From Diadema setosum (lineage: Eukaryota; Echinodermata; Echinoidea; Diadematoida; Diadematidae), in assembly GCF_964275005.1 (NCBI RefSeq), contig NC_092702.1, positions 33,208,726-33,272,725 on the forward strand: a stretch of 64,000 nucleotides of DNA, read 5' to 3'. The position numbers were made by a program, and so were the translations under genes. The notes beneath the pieces were generated by a model. That model was given only the letters and a program-made list of their open reading frames with translations. It was not told the DNA's origin and did not search any database. Of the stretch, positions 22,301 through 32,900 are shown piece by piece. Within the stretch, counting starts at the first letter, position 1. Each line of letters opens with the position of its first letter.

Positions 22301-24521
22301 CTGTCATCACACATTGTCAAGACATTGTACTATAGACCTATTAGGAGAACCATGCATTATGGCGGAGGCATATCAGTCGCCGTAGCGATATATCTAGTTT
22401 TTAGCTCACCTGAGCCAAAGGCTCAAGTGAGCTATTGCGATCGCCCTTCGTCCGGCGTCCGTCGTGCGTCGTGCGTCGTGCGTCGTCCGTCGTGCGTCGT
22501 CCGTCGTGCGTAAACTTTTACATTTTTATCTTCTTCTTGAATCAGAATCAGGAGTGCCCCCCTTGGGACCCAGGGGAGGGGGGTGGGGAGGGGTCCTAAT
22601 GGGGCCTAAATTATACATTTTCATCTTCTTCTTCTTGAGAACCCCATGACCAATTTTCACCAAACTTGGCAGGTAGTATCCCTAGGGTGTTAGGATCTCA
22701 ATTTGTTAAAATGGGCACCATGCCCCACCCAGGGGCCCCAGCGGGGCCAAACCCCCCAAAATGAAGGAATCTTTAAAAATCTTCTCTAGAATCAGAAGTT
22801 ATAGAGCTAAGATAATACTATGAGTGAGTACATTAATGACTGTAGTTTCAAGTTTGTTCATAGCAAATCCAGGGGTGCCCCTCTTGGGGGCAGGGGGGGG
22901 GGGGGGGGGGTTGGGAAGGTCCAAATGGGGGCCTGAATTGTACATTTTCATCTTCTTCCTGAAAACCTCATGATGGATTTTCGTCAAACTTGGCAGGTAG
23001 CATCCCTAGGGGGTCAGGATCTCAATTTATCAAAATGGGCACCATGCCCCACCCAGAGGGCCCCAGGGGGCCCCCAATCCCCCCAAATGAAGGAATCTTT
23101 AAAAATTTCGGCCCTTATTGTACATTTTCATCTTCTACTTGAGAAGCCTGGTCAAATTTTAGTAGAGCTGTGAATAATTTAGATTAGTGACTGCGTGAAA
23201 GGTGAACTTGCGATACTCAGGTGAGCGCTAGACCCGCGGGTCTCTTTTTTTTTTTTTTTTTTTGGGGGGGGGTCTGTGATCTGAGAATGTCTTAAGTGAT
23301 TAATTATTGGCTCTATAATATATATTGATCCCTTTATAACTTGCTTTTCCATCAATGTCAAATTTCCATAGAATGTTAACCTTTGGATTTACTGGACTTC
23401 TTCAGTGTGCAAGGAATTGAATGGTTATTTGCAGTTTTACAAGGAAATTGAGATTGAGCAATTTTCCCTCCCATTTTTCTCCCATTTTTTAGCGGGGAAT
23501 GATCCTCACGGACCGCAGTACGACTTGTGCTTTGGAGGAAGGAGAAAGTTCTGCAAGACAAAGTATGAGGATCTTGGTGAGTGGAAAGTTCCAAATGTTT
23601 GCAGGACATTGTCTGCGTGTGTGTTGTCATAAATGGCTTCATTGGCAGTATTGTAGTGTTTACTCCAGGCTATGGAGGATACATTTTGCACCAGGCATAT
23701 GCCTGTTTGTTCAGAGTATTTGAAACAAAAAAGCACCCTCTTTAGGCCCTAATGCACCTGCTCATTCTGCATATTTAAGACATGTACATACGCGAATAGT
23801 TTTCACACTGTTCAAATGGGGAAATTTGAAAGTTTTTATATGTATCCTCGATTGATCAGCTGTGGTCAATGAACTACACGTTCTGGTTCTGCAGGGCTAC
23901 CATTATTCCTGTACTTCTGAGAAAGGTCCCCAAACTGAAGTGAAATGATACCTGGGTGTAGTAACTACAGCATAAGCTTTTATTTCCGTGAATTTCACGA
24001 ATCGCTATTGGACCGCAAATTTAACAACACATGAAAATGTTGCCATGTGCTTGGGTAATCGTGTATTTACAGTAACTGTAGCCTCGGTATCAATTCGTAA
24101 AAACATCTCTGACTTTGTACGCAGAAATAACAGCTTATACAGTATGCTGATAATGATTATGGATATGTGGCATGCTGTCATGAGGTTGGTAGTGATGATT
24201 ATAATGATAGGAGTGACGATAATATGATGTCAGATAAATTATGCTCCAAATTTATGGAATTTAAGATTTGTACAGCATGATGCATTCTTGATTTTCATAT
24301 TCTTTGTCACATCATTCATTTGTAGCAACAGGTTTCTTCTGCAAGTACTCTTTCACGATTCTTTGTCTCTCTTCCCCCCTCCACAATCAGATTCCCTGAC
24401 GAAAGCCTCGGAAGAGCTTAAGTTTGGTTACCATGGAAATGCGAAAGCGATGGAACCAGCGGCAGAGGAGAGCGAATTTGATAAGTTGCTCAAGGCAGCC
24501 ATGAAGAACACGAAGAGATAA
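10168..24521 (+). CDS. PPARGC1: PGC-1 family transcriptional coactivator, nine exons
   Basis: This is a homologue of vertebrate PGC-1alpha/beta/PRC and fly Spargel. These nuclear proteins dock on nuclear receptors and NRF-type factors to drive mitochondrial and energy-metabolism genes. Joined exons: 10168-10391, 11082-11230, 14460-14583, 15042-16439, 18405-18483, 20070-20191, 21177-21235, 23493-23576, 24391-24521; all junctions keep frame and give 789 residues (human PGC-1alpha has 798). Domain order is as in the family: acidic N-terminus, LNSLL nuclear-receptor box (residues 131-135), EHDY HCF-1-binding motif (about 271-274), arginine-serine region (about 435-650), one RRM (about 662-745; RNP2 VVYVGNI, RNP1 DSYGFVTF) and C-terminal FDKLLKAAMKN, matching the family's FDSLLKEAQ. 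The first exon is probably missing: the exon at 10168 follows a plausible acceptor, and its only in-frame ATG (10198) has a weak start context. Orthology to a single vertebrate paralogue cannot be stated. Confidence 0.93.
10392..10745. repeat. Polypurine tract in PGC-1 intron
   Basis: The plus strand is almost pure G and A for about 350 bases, built from irregular GGAAGGA, GAAGAGGA and similar units, starting just after the splice donor at 10392. The complementary strand is therefore a long pyrimidine tract whose Phe/Leu/Ser-rich open frames are an artefact of composition. Confidence 0.85.
11082..11230 (+). CDS. PPARGC1: PGC-1 exon b
   Basis: Bordered by TTGCAG and GTGAGT. It joins exon a through a Ser codon and the next exon through a Gly codon. 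It encodes an acidic stretch (FNVTIEHVGEDIGQE, then KEDILDIG) leading into the LxxLL box of the next exon. I know no specific domain for this part. Confidence 0.88.
12148..14205. mobile_element. TTAA-target DNA element, copy 1 (interrupted)
   Basis: Ends CCCTAACTAGGCCGGG and its complement are flanked by TTAA on both sides (12148-12151 and 14202-14205), the target used by piggyBac and Kolobok elements. Internal G and C runs lie close to the left end. It has no transposase and is split by a CCTCCGCC-family repeat at 12606-13910. A second copy in opposite orientation lies at 18869-19585, so the uninterrupted element is about 0.7 kb. Confidence 0.75.
12606..13910. repeat. CCTCCGCC-family interspersed repeat, copy 1
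   Basis: It starts TTTTTATGCCTCCGCCACGA and ends GGCGGAGGCATACCAGTCGC...CTAGTT, so the subterminal ATGCCTCCGCC is inverted. A run of CCGT units follows the left end, and the body has many AGGTCA direct repeats (AGGTCAAAGGTCAAAGGTCA near 12951 and 13105). Members share these landmarks at 16692, 21412 and 47651. It is nested inside the TTAA element. Transposition mechanism unknown. Confidence 0.85.
14460..14583 (+). CDS. PPARGC1: PGC-1 exon c with LxxLL box
   Basis: Bordered by AACATGAAG and GTGAGT. It encodes GIEASDLNSLLEQFEESE; LNSLL (14477-14491) fits the LxxLL nuclear-receptor box and lies at residue 131 of the reconstructed protein, close to the LKKLL box at 144 of human PGC-1alpha. The last codon (Val) is completed in the next exon. 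Confidence 0.88.
15042..16439 (+). CDS. PPARGC1: PGC-1 large exon: HCF-1 motif and RS domain
   Basis: A 1.4-kb exon between TTCACAG and GTAATC, comparable to the large central exon of vertebrate PGC-1 genes. It encodes a basic segment, the tetrapeptide EHDY (15355-15366; the family's DHDY site for host cell factor 1), Ser/Pro-rich linkers, a conserved-looking stretch near PVPLFDKIPAYFSKKLL, and then about 200 residues dominated by Arg-Ser dipeptides (about 15820-16439). In vertebrate PGC-1 the RS region interacts with splicing and transcription-elongation factors. Confidence 0.93.
16600..17805. mobile_element. Tigger-like MITE interrupted by a CCTCCGCC repeat
   Basis: The left end CAGTGCACTCCCGTTGTAATG (after TA at 16598-16599) and the right end, complemented, CAGTGGACTCCCC (before TA at 17806-17807) are inverted. 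Internal phrases such as GGTTATAACAAAAT recur on both sides of the insertion. The outer element is split by the repeat at about 16692-17718, so it is the older of the two. Confidence 0.75.
16692..17718. repeat. CCTCCGCC-family repeat, copy 2
   Basis: It has the same left landmark (ATGCCTCCGCCAACGAAGTG), CCGT-rich run, AGGTCA direct repeats (for example near 17213-17240) and right landmark (GGCGGAGGCATACACCAGTC...CTAGTT) as copy 1. It is inserted in the Tigger-like MITE in the intron after the large PGC-1 exon. Confidence 0.85.
18405..18483 (+). CDS. PPARGC1: PGC-1 exon e
   Basis: A 79-bp exon between CAATAG and GTGAGT. It encodes RSRNRHALGPSFDPNEVKYT and EEQLQEF, ending the RS region and giving the linker before the RRM. 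Phase is complete at its 3' end. Confidence 0.88.
18869..19585. mobile_element. TTAA-target DNA element, copy 2
   Basis: A reverse-orientation relative of the element at 12148-14205. The right end GGCCTAGTTGGGGTTAA is close to the complement of CTAACTAGGCCGGG; the left end is decayed (GGACTAGACTAGACTAGGCCC). It shares internal phrases (ATGCATAATAATGCATGAAA, GACATTGTTCCGAA) and the subterminal G run. It shows the family without the nested repeat. Confidence 0.7.
20070..20191 (+). CDS. PPARGC1: PGC-1 exon f: RRM first half
   Basis: Bordered by CATGCAG and GTAAGT. It encodes AERRVVYVGNIDAETKKIDL and on to VEKVTLHFREDQ. ERRVVYVGNI matches the family's ERRVIYVGKI at the start of the RRM (RNP2). 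Confidence 0.93.
20441..20678. mobile_element. MITE with TACTGTATAC ends, copy A
   Basis: About 240 bp beginning TACTGTATACACCATAATTT and ending in CCTGTACAGT. It is homologous over much of its length to the copy at 27911-28153 (shared phrases around CACATTCA..TCAGGATCAGA), but the ends are more decayed. Confidence 0.6.
21177..21235 (+). CDS. PPARGC1: PGC-1 exon g: RRM RNP1
   Basis: A 59-bp exon between CTACAG and GTAAAC, encoding DSYGFVTFRYKCDAVAAIA. This matches DSYGFITYRYTCDAFAAL of human PGC-1alpha and carries the RNP1 motif. Confidence 0.93.
21412..22398. repeat. CCTCCGCC-family repeat, copy 3
   Basis: The same landmarks as copies 1 and 2 (GCCTCCGCAACGAAGTGGCC at the left, GGCGGAGGCATATCAGTCGC...CTAG at the right), including AGGTCAAAGGTCA at about 21598-21612 and several others. 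Its right end abuts the CTCACCTGAG repeat at 22403. Confidence 0.85.
22403..23243. repeat. CTCACCTGAG-family interspersed repeat
   Basis: It starts AGCTCACCTGAGCCAAAGGC, followed by GTGCGTC/GTCCGTC repeats, and ends CTCAGGTGAGCGCTAGACCC, so ACCTGAG/CTCAGGT is inverted at the ends. The interior has a duplicated unit around GGTGCCCC...TTGGG (near 22555 and 22874). It is non-coding; open frames reflect the repeat structure. Confidence 0.8.
23493..23576 (+). CDS. PPARGC1: PGC-1 exon h: RRM end
   Basis: An 84-bp exon between TTTTTTAG and GTGAGT, encoding NDPHGPQYDLCFGGRRKFC and KTKYEDL. It parallels NETDFELYFCGRKQFFKSNYADL of human PGC-1alpha. Confidence 0.92.
24391..24521 (+). CDS. PPARGC1: PGC-1 last coding exon
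   Basis: It follows ACAATCAG and ends at TAA 24519-24521. It encodes DSLTKASEELKFGYHG and finishes with FDKLLKAAMKNTKR, equivalent to the conserved PGC-1 ending FDSLLKEAQRSLRR. Confidence 0.92.
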
Positions 24522-25733
24522 CAGTACCCCAGTCTCGGTTATTCCCAGTATTTTTTTCCTTTTTATGTTTTACACCTCATGGTCTATATAGTAGTGGTAG
24601 TTATCTGTTATGTTGTCATACAAGTGCTGGAAATTAGTGTGTAAGTGTGTGTGATTACTGTAAAACGAGGAATGTTCACATGCATTTTGATTTCACAAAT
24701 TTTGCAAGAGCCAAGATTCGTGAAATTAAAATGCATGTGAAAGTTCTTGTCTACACTATACGCATTGAATGTTGGAGGCAACGTGTGAAAATTTCATGCC
24801 GCGAAAATATTGGGTAATTGTGTATTTACTGTCTCAGTATATCTACTGTGTATCTACTGTGTATCTACTGTCTCAGTAGAGGCTTTGAGCTGTGGTACCA
24901 TGAGAACAGTATGCTTTGTTAACTGGGACAAGATTTATGTTATGCAAACATAATTAATGTTTTACTGTCTCAGATATTCTCAATGCTGTAATTTAAAGCA
25001 AACAAAAATAGTCAAAGCAGCAGCAATTTCCAGTGTGCCTAAGCTGTAATCACAAGTTAAAACAGACAACAACAAAAAAAAACCAGTCATGATTATTATA
25101 TGAATCATAATGGTTAATCACATTTGATATGGAGAACGTCAAAATGCTGAAATATTGCCTTTTTTCGTGTAGGATATTCCTCTTAAATGTAGTGCTAGTG
25201 GTAGTGGTGATATTAGTTTCTCTAGAAAACTCCTTTTTTTTTTTTTTTTTCCTAAATAATGTGTAGTTAGAATCATGAAATATGAGATCTATCACAAGGC
25301 AGTCAATTTGAGGAAGTAACTACCTTTCGGTAATTTTTTGATCTTTCTACTTAAGTACTTGCTGTGAAGTTGTGCAAGGAATTATGACCAACACTTGTAC
25401 TTGATGTACTTCAGTGCTTACACATATCATTTCAAAATGTTGAAGGCTGTAAGAGAGAATTTGTAGACATATCACATCAAAAACAAATGTGCATGCCCAA
25501 GTATGAATTATGTCATCTTTAGAAGCACATACTTTGGTGATACTTGGAGCAGATGTGACTTCGAATACTTTGAATAATTGTACCACGATGTGTGGCATAC
25601 TTAACACCACCATTTTGTGCAATGTGGGTGGTGTTGGGAAACTTTCAAATACTGGAGATGCGAATCACTCTGAATAAGCAGTTGTTGGTGCATTGGTCCT
25701 TCAAATGCCACAACTGGAGATGTTTCTTTCAAA
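24522..25733 (+). other. PGC-1 3' UTR and flank
   Basis: Sequence after the stop codon, with no further coding exon seen. It includes a MITE-like segment at about 24655-24833 (TTACTGTAAAACG at one end, TATTTACTGT at the other) and a T run near 25232. The length of the UTR cannot be set from sequence alone; I saw no clear AATAAA close to the stop. Confidence 0.45.
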
Positions 25734-26329
25734 GACCCCGTTTACAGTGCGAGGCTCGGCCGCGGCTCGGCCGAGTCCAGCCCCGCTTCAGTGTAAACGC
25801 GCAAAAGGCCAAATGCGAGGCCAAAATTGGCCTCGCATTTGGCCTCGCTCTGGAGGTGGTCTCGGCCGCGGCCGAGCCGCGGCCGAGCCCGGCCTTTTCT
25901 TGGTGTAAACGCAAACTGGGCCAAATGCGCGGCCAATTGCGCGGCCAGTTTTAGTCTGGCTTCCAAACCCTCTGCCTGTATCTTTCGCTGTTCAGGATAT
26001 TAACCCCCTCAACGTCGAAAACTAGTATAGTTTTAAGGTGGTTTTGTCCTGCAAAGGATTCTTTCCTTCGGCAAAGGCCTTTGCCCGAACGGCGACTTCG
26101 TCGCCACGGAATTCATTTGGCAAAGGGTCTGAAAACCAGACAATACCAAATTGCATTTGTTTACAAGCAGAGCGCCACTACGACAAAATATTGAAAGGTT
26201 TGAATCAAAAGCGCGGCCGAGCCCAGCAGTGTAAACGGACAAAATTGCGAGGCTCGGCCGCGCAATTGAGGCCGGTCTCGGCCACGGCCGAGCCGCGGCC
26301 GAGCCCGGCCTCGCACTGTAAACGGGGTC
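25734..26329. mobile_element. MITE, GC-rich, with 22-bp inverted ends
   Basis: Ends GACCCCGTTTACAGTGCGAG and, at the right, the exact complement (22 bp in all). Subterminal GGCTCGGCCGCGGC repeats make strong hairpins. AAA lies on both sides, so a 3-bp duplication is possible. It carries a nested element at about 25954-26141. Confidence 0.75.
25954..26141. mobile_element. Nested MITE-like insert
   Basis: Imperfect inverted ends GTCTGGCTTCCAAACCCT and, complemented from the right, GTCTGGTTTTCAGACCCT, inside the GC-rich MITE. The interior has a GGCAAAGGCC...GGCAAAGGG phrase pair. Confidence 0.5.
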
Positions 26330-26473
26330 AAAGTTTTGATAATATGAACAGGGTACTAGTCAAGTGGTTGGTTTACTGAAAAGTGGCTCATTATTCTATG
26401 GAAGTTTGTTCATAGTGAACCACACTTTTTACATACACATTCCCATGCATCTCTCCCGTCCCTGAGACTCAAA

Positions 26474-26703
26474 GGCCTGAATTCATGAAGGTGGTTTAAA
26501 CTTAGACCATGGTGCAAATTTAGACCATGGTCTAAAATAAGCATGAAATAGGTGTACCTTTGACATGCATATATCAATGCATGTTTGCGACTGGACATCT
26601 ATTGACGTACACAATCTGTCAATCGTATTTACGTAGAAGAAATTCGCATAAAACATGGTTTTAAACCATGGTTTCAATTGTACCACCTTTGTGAGTTCGG
26701 GCC
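26474..26703. mobile_element. MITE with GGCCTGAATTCATGAAGGTGGT ends
   Basis: A 230-bp element whose right end, complemented, reads GGCCCGAACTCACAAAGGTG. The interior contains repeated ACCATGGT palindromes. A partial relative begins at 35037 (GGCCCGAATTCACGAAGGTG). Confidence 0.7.
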
Positions 26704-27910
26704 ATAGTGCTTTAAACACATTATAGGAATGTACTTTTTATTTAATGAATGTTCCCCCCACCCCCATCTTCACCCAATGTGGTAATCATGATGCAAATTC
26801 TTTCATAAATAATAATGGTAATCTATAGACCAGTAGATTTTCTTTATTTTCTATGTTATATTAGTGCTTTTTCCGCTACAAAGGGTAGCCTATTATCTAG
26901 GCGGAGGATGCAGCTATTGTCTTCGCTAAGGGATACGGCGAGACTACGAACAGTGGAAGTATCCACCACCTCTATCTACTCTTCTTGCTCTGGTCGTTGT
27001 TTTCTTATGATCAACTGTGAATCAGTGGCAGTTATTCGTTCGAAAACTGCCACTGATTCAAAGTTGATAATTAGACTACAGCAAGACGAGTGGATATAGG
27101 CTTTGGATGCTGTGCGCACATCCACTGTTCGTAATCTCACCGCATCAGACACATCGCTTTACAAGAAAGGTTTGCTGTAGATCTAGCAAAATGGCAAGAA
27201 TGCTAAAGTGTTGTCATAAAAAGAAGCCTCTCAGCTGGTGTGGGAGCATAGCTAACTGTACAGTAAAAGGATTGTGTGAATCACATATCACCTGAGCTAG
27301 GGCATGAAGCATCATTACCTGATATGAATAGGCATTTGCAGTAAAACTCTTGTGTTATATGCAATGCTTACAAAAGGGGTACAGTCTCTCAAGATATTTT
27401 GTGAAAAGCTGTTCAGTGAACAGGCATATAACTGCCCCACATGTGGTTTCTGTGAAAATTTCTGCTCCTTCAGTAGACATTTACAGCTATACCTCATTGT
27501 TAGGCCTCTGCCGCCAAAGTCGCTGTCGGCGTTATTTTTTGTATATTCTTGATCATATTTATCAAATATCTGGTAGATGAGTAAAAAAAAAAAACCTGTG
27601 TAATCAAACCTTCTTGTAAGGGCTCGTTTTTCCAGTGTGTAAACCCACTTGGACCATGCAGTCAGCTACAGCTGTAGTTTCAGCTCCCTTGCAGAGAATA
27701 ATTTTAAAGACCATGCATAGTAGTGACCACATGTTTAAAACGTCCAGTGGGGATTTATCTCCTGTGGGCAATTTTTCACTATGTATAATGGGTACATACT
27801 CCCACTTCAGCCCCAGATATAGTGGCATAAACTTCCTGTTCCCTATGTAACATCTTCCTGTGTATCACAAAGCAGCCGTACTCAGTTGAAAAACAGACTT
27901 GTAGACCGAT
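26704..27910. other. Intergenic, one palindromic patch
   Basis: No gene recognised. Around 26930-27145 there is an imperfect inverted structure (ACGAACAGTGGA at the left, TCCACTGTTCGT at the right), with an inner hairpin of AATCAGTGGCAGTT and its complement at about 27018-27060. Confidence 0.45.
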
Positions 27911-28153
27911 TACTGTATACGCCATATATTTCACGAGTCTAAATTTTCGCGAATCCGGAATTCCCGACGATTTCGTGAGTGGTTAAATTCGCAATCATGG
28001 AGGCCTGTACTGAACAGAGAAGTGTACATGCGTATGCACATTCACATCAGGATCAGAGTCAATATTTTTGCGTGTCTTTAATTTCGCGAATAGCACCTGA
28101 CTCGCGAAATTTGCGAAAATAAAAACCTCGCGAAATATTCGGCGTATACAGTA
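27911..28153. mobile_element. MITE with TACTGTATACGCC ends, copy B
   Basis: Clean inverted ends TACTGTATACGCC and GGCGTATACAGTA, with internal GCGAAT/ATTCGC motifs. The better preserved copy of the family also seen at 20441-20678. Confidence 0.8.
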
Positions 28154-29989
28154 TATGAGAAACCAAGAAAGAAACATAGTTATTTTGTACCCTGGTATAA
28201 GTAAGACAGTAACATCCAGTGAGCCTATGAATTCATGTGTGTACAAGAAGCATCTACAAGTGTATGACAGATAATAGGATTGGAATCAAAATGGTCACCA
28301 ACCTGTATGCTGTAGCCACCAGTCTATAAAATCCAAGTCACTCCCTTTGTTTCTTGTGACTGGTTGCTATGCTAGATTTTAATGTATTGACTACTTAAAT
28401 ATTTGAGACATGTCTCAAATTCATATGCCCAGAAGTCATACATGATCAGAGTAATGCAGTGGCCCAAGTAAGTTTACAATGCTACTTGTAGATGTGAATA
28501 ATCCCAAGCAGTGCTTACTGTTTGTTGGATGTTTTGTAACTGTATGGGGAAAGAAAAATTGTAGCAAACAAGCAAACTTAAATTTAACGTATTTTATAAA
28601 TTGAGAGCAATATGATTGCTCAGCATTTCATATTTGAATTAATGTGCCAATAAATGTGTTTTGTGTCTTAAGGGAGAAATCCCCTTCCCCTTTTAACTGA
28701 TTTTTATTTTAGTTTCCATGTTTGTGTACCAAGGTGTACCTTTACAGTGGAGTAAATCTGTAGCCGTATGTATGTGTGTATCAATTCAACGAAAAATGTT
28801 TTCATGAAGCAAATGCTAATTGTTTGTGAATTACATGTACTTACCTTCAAGAGAATAACCACTTTCTTTTTCCCAGATGCTGCATATTTCCATTGTCTCT
28901 ATGATTCGCTGTGTGCTTCAGAATTTGCACAAACATTTTCCATATTTTCTAAGTTTTGTCTGTGATGTACATGTATTGAAGATGATATTCTAGGTTGTGT
29001 ACAGTATGTTAGGTGATGTTTACACTTTGACTCAGGAGTTGAATCACAAGTAAGAGAGAAGGAGATGTGTATGTTCTCTGCCATATTTGTTGTGGACAGA
29101 CAATTATTATGAATCATTGTTTAATTTGATTCAAGAATTCGTGGCAACGATCTCATTGAAATGAGTAGAAGGGGAGTATACTGTAAGTTACATGCAAACC
29201 TCTGTTAATTTATAATGATTTCTGTTTTAATTTATGCTTTACTCGTGGAAGCAAGCAAAGGAGGAATGTTCTATTGGTGATAGTGACCCCCATCATGGAA
29301 AGTACTTGAATTGTGCAACATTAGTTTTGAGTTGTTGTTGTAGAGGGATATGTTTGACAGGCACACAAGGCAAACATTATATTACATATTATACTGTTCA
29401 AGATGAATGGCCACATTATGGGAATTTTATTTCATTATTTACAATTATGGTTATTGACAGATTTGTGTGTGATCTGTTTCTCTATTTTGAAATATCCCTT
29501 TACTTCTTTTACTTAATTGATATGTATCACTTTGAATTTCAAAACTTTTTTTTTATTTACCTTTATATGTTTTTTCTTTTGTTGCCTAATACTAATATAC
29601 ATGAAAGAAGTGCCAGAAATATCTGAAGATAAGTGCACCATTATCCATTATCAATTATACATGTTACTGTTAGCATGTATTTTGCCATGTTTATTGATAT
29701 AATGTTTGTAAAATCTTACCATAGACTGATTTATTTTTTATCTTAGGTCTGTGTTTGTTCATTTATGTAACACAGAAGCACTCCTTTAAAAAAGATAGTT
29801 GATATGCATAGTTAGTAATAGTTGATATGCATGGAAAATCTAAAATGTCAAAACCGATTTGGAGTAGAATTGAAATATTTCTTTCTTTCTGTGAGACACG
29901 TGAGCATGTCATACCATTCTGGAGGTATAAGATTAAATGATGAGTAACGAGTCACTGCGTGACCTTCAAGTTAGTAAGAAAAACTTGAC
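28154..29989. other. Intergenic, no gene recognised
   Basis: A-T-rich single-copy-looking sequence. AATAAA at 28649-28654 is the first clean poly(A) signal I noticed after the PGC-1 stop and could end a long 3' UTR, but no GT-rich element or other support was weighed. Confidence 0.35.
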
Positions 29990-32900
29990 AGATAATACAT
30001 GTATAACAAACACAATAACCGGGGGGCCAAAAGCTGAAAACAGAGGTCGAGTTGCACTCTCTCTACAAACTAAGTAGACCATGCTTATTTTCAAGTTTTC
30101 ATTGTAACAAACACTATTCCACTGGTCTACCTCAAAAAATTTGTTGCGAAAGCCTCCAAATCCAAGATGGCGTCCAAGATGGCCGCCATATTTACTGAAT
30201 TTGTTATTTGAATGATAGAATTCGATAGAAACATTAGATTTCAATAAATGAGATGTCATATGAAAGAAAATAAAATTATCTACAAGTTGATACCATTTTT
30301 GTGGGTTATTGTTATAACTGGATTGAGATTTTAAGGAAAAAACACTCATTTTTTGACATTTTTCTGAAAAAAAGGAAAATCATGAAAATGCTTGATTCAG
30401 CATAAATCAAAGAAAGACTGAAGGATTATCTTGAAACGTTTCAAGAATTTTGTTTGACATATAATTAATATTTGGAGAAAATTAGAAGACAGTACCACTT
30501 TCGGTTCAGGAGTTATAATGTCTCAAACTTGAAAACTCACTACGTAAAAATGGCCACTTTAGTTGTGACAAAGACCTTGTTGGTCATAAAAAAGTCTGCG
30601 CGCGCCAAGACTACTACACGCACCACTGGCACTGGCGCTTGTAGCAGTGCCAGTGGTGCGCGTAGTAGTCTTGGCAAATGCAGACTTTTTCTTTGACAAA
30701 CAAGGGTTTGTGCCTGCAAACTAACTTTTCATACCAAGTGGTAGCTCAGGTGATACTGATCGCTATTATTTCAAAGTAGATTGTTCTGAAGCAGATGAGA
30801 TGAAGCAAAAAAAAAACAAACATTTCAAATAGAGGTAATAGCTTGAAACTTGGCACCAATCTTGTTGTAGATAGTTTAAGACAGAATTTAGATCAACCGC
30901 TGACAAAAAAAAAAATCAAGATGACAGCCATCAAAGTTGACATAGTGTATTGCGCCAAATTAAATGTATTATTTCGATTTTGATACAATTTTGTCTGTTG
31001 CGCTATCTTAAACCGTCTTAAGTTTTTATGGACATATTTTTAAAACCAGTGATATTCTACTCTCCGAAAAAAAAACCCAAATCGAGTGGAAGTTTTTAAT
31101 TTTGATGTGAGGATTGAATAACAGAAAACGGTGAATTCAGAGTGAAATTGGAGTGACTTTTGAGTGAAAATGTTCATTTTCACTCATTTTAGAGTGACCT
31201 TAGGCAGGGCCTCACACGAACTTTTATTTTTGGTGGCCCAAAGGCAAATATCCGACCTTTTTCGTTGGCCCGATCAGGCCACCAAATTCTTCATTTCTGA
31301 CATTTTGTTGGCCCGACGTGCGTTTTTGGTGGCCCTGGGCCACCGGACCACCGTTAGTGTCGAGCCCTGCCTTAGGGATCACTCGTCACTCTTCGAGTGA
31401 TCCACGAGGTCACTCTAAAATGAATGAAAATGAACATTTTCACTGTCGAGAGATCCTTATGTCTAATATGGGAAAGCATCTAGACATACCAATGGCATAA
31501 GTTCAGATCAATTGTGACACTATAACCCACATGAAATCAGCCTAAAAACAATGTAAGAAAATCTGATAACAGTAAATACAGTTTCAGCATGCTTATTTGT
31601 AAATGTGAATATACAGCACGAATAATAAATTTGGACAATTTTATTCGAACGATATACTGAAAAGTAATTTCGCACAAGACATTTAAGAGCAAAGTTGAGA
31701 AATTGCCGCCATGTCGGATTTGTTTTGTTTTGTTTTGTTTTGTTTGTTTGTTTTTTTTTTGGGGGGGGGGTTCGGATCAGAAGGGCTTTCAAAGACATCT
31801 GCGGATCAGACATTATTACACATATACCATCATCATTCACGTTTCTACAACAGCAGAGTAACATACAAGTAAAAAAGCATATCTTTGATACAGAAGCATG
31901 TCTCTTTTTTTTTAATCAAAGATTGGGCCTTACCCAAACACTGGAATGAGCTCCATCCCCCCCCCCCAAAAAAAAAAAAAAAAGACCCTCAATATGGTTT
32001 ACACTACTACAATATCGTTCGGATGTACAGAAACATGTAATAGACAGCAATATAAGAAGATTAAAAAATATATCAAATTATAAGTTACAGTGTATAAGTT
32101 GAGATTTAACTTTTACGCAACACACTAAAGGTATTGTTTACCATTGGGAGAAATATCACATTCGATTTATATGTGCAGGTTAGTTGTATCACAAAACATT
32201 CTACCATGTAAAAAAAATATATAATAAAGCCTAAACCATACGGAGATAACACCATTTCTTTTCAAGAAACCATAATCATGATAACTGTTAACAATTTAGT
32301 ATATAAAACAACATTCTTATCAGATCTATTTAGTATATCTAACAATATTTAGCATTAATTATACTTATTTAAGTTTGTACATTAGTTGTTCTATCCCTAA
32401 GTCACAGTTTAGAACTAGTTTGAGACATTATAAGTAAAGCTGGGTTTTTGTTTTACGTGCACTAATGGTAAATAATGCCTTGAATGACAACCTTGATTAA
32501 TTACCGCCATCTTGAATTTTGTGTGGATACTATGTTTATCGCTAAATATTACACATTGGCAAAATTTGTGTCAAATTCCAAGCTCCTATCTCTTTTGGAA
32601 AATACTTCCTGTTCAATCTTATCTGCCTCAGAACAATCTACTATGATGAAATGCCACAGTATAGCGACACCTATATACCACTTGGCATGAAAAGTTAGTT
32701 TGCAGGTACTTGCAAGTCACTAAATCATAACAATATTGCATGTGACCATGTAAACACATTGTATGCAAAATTTATAATGCATAAATATAATATTTTCAAG
32801 TTTTAGATTTTAACTTGTCAACAGTGTATGATATTGCCTATAATTCCACAAATATGTATTATGTCTCAATCTCAGTAAATCTCAAGCTCAATCGCAGGTT

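Noticed and set aside
22403-22520. Regular GTGCGTC/GTCCGTC units considered as a CRISPR-like array
   Set aside because: Short direct repeats without spacers, part of an interspersed repeat in an animal genome.
25592-25966. Ala/Arg/Gly-rich frames on both strands
   Set aside because: They come from the GC-rich inverted ends of a MITE.
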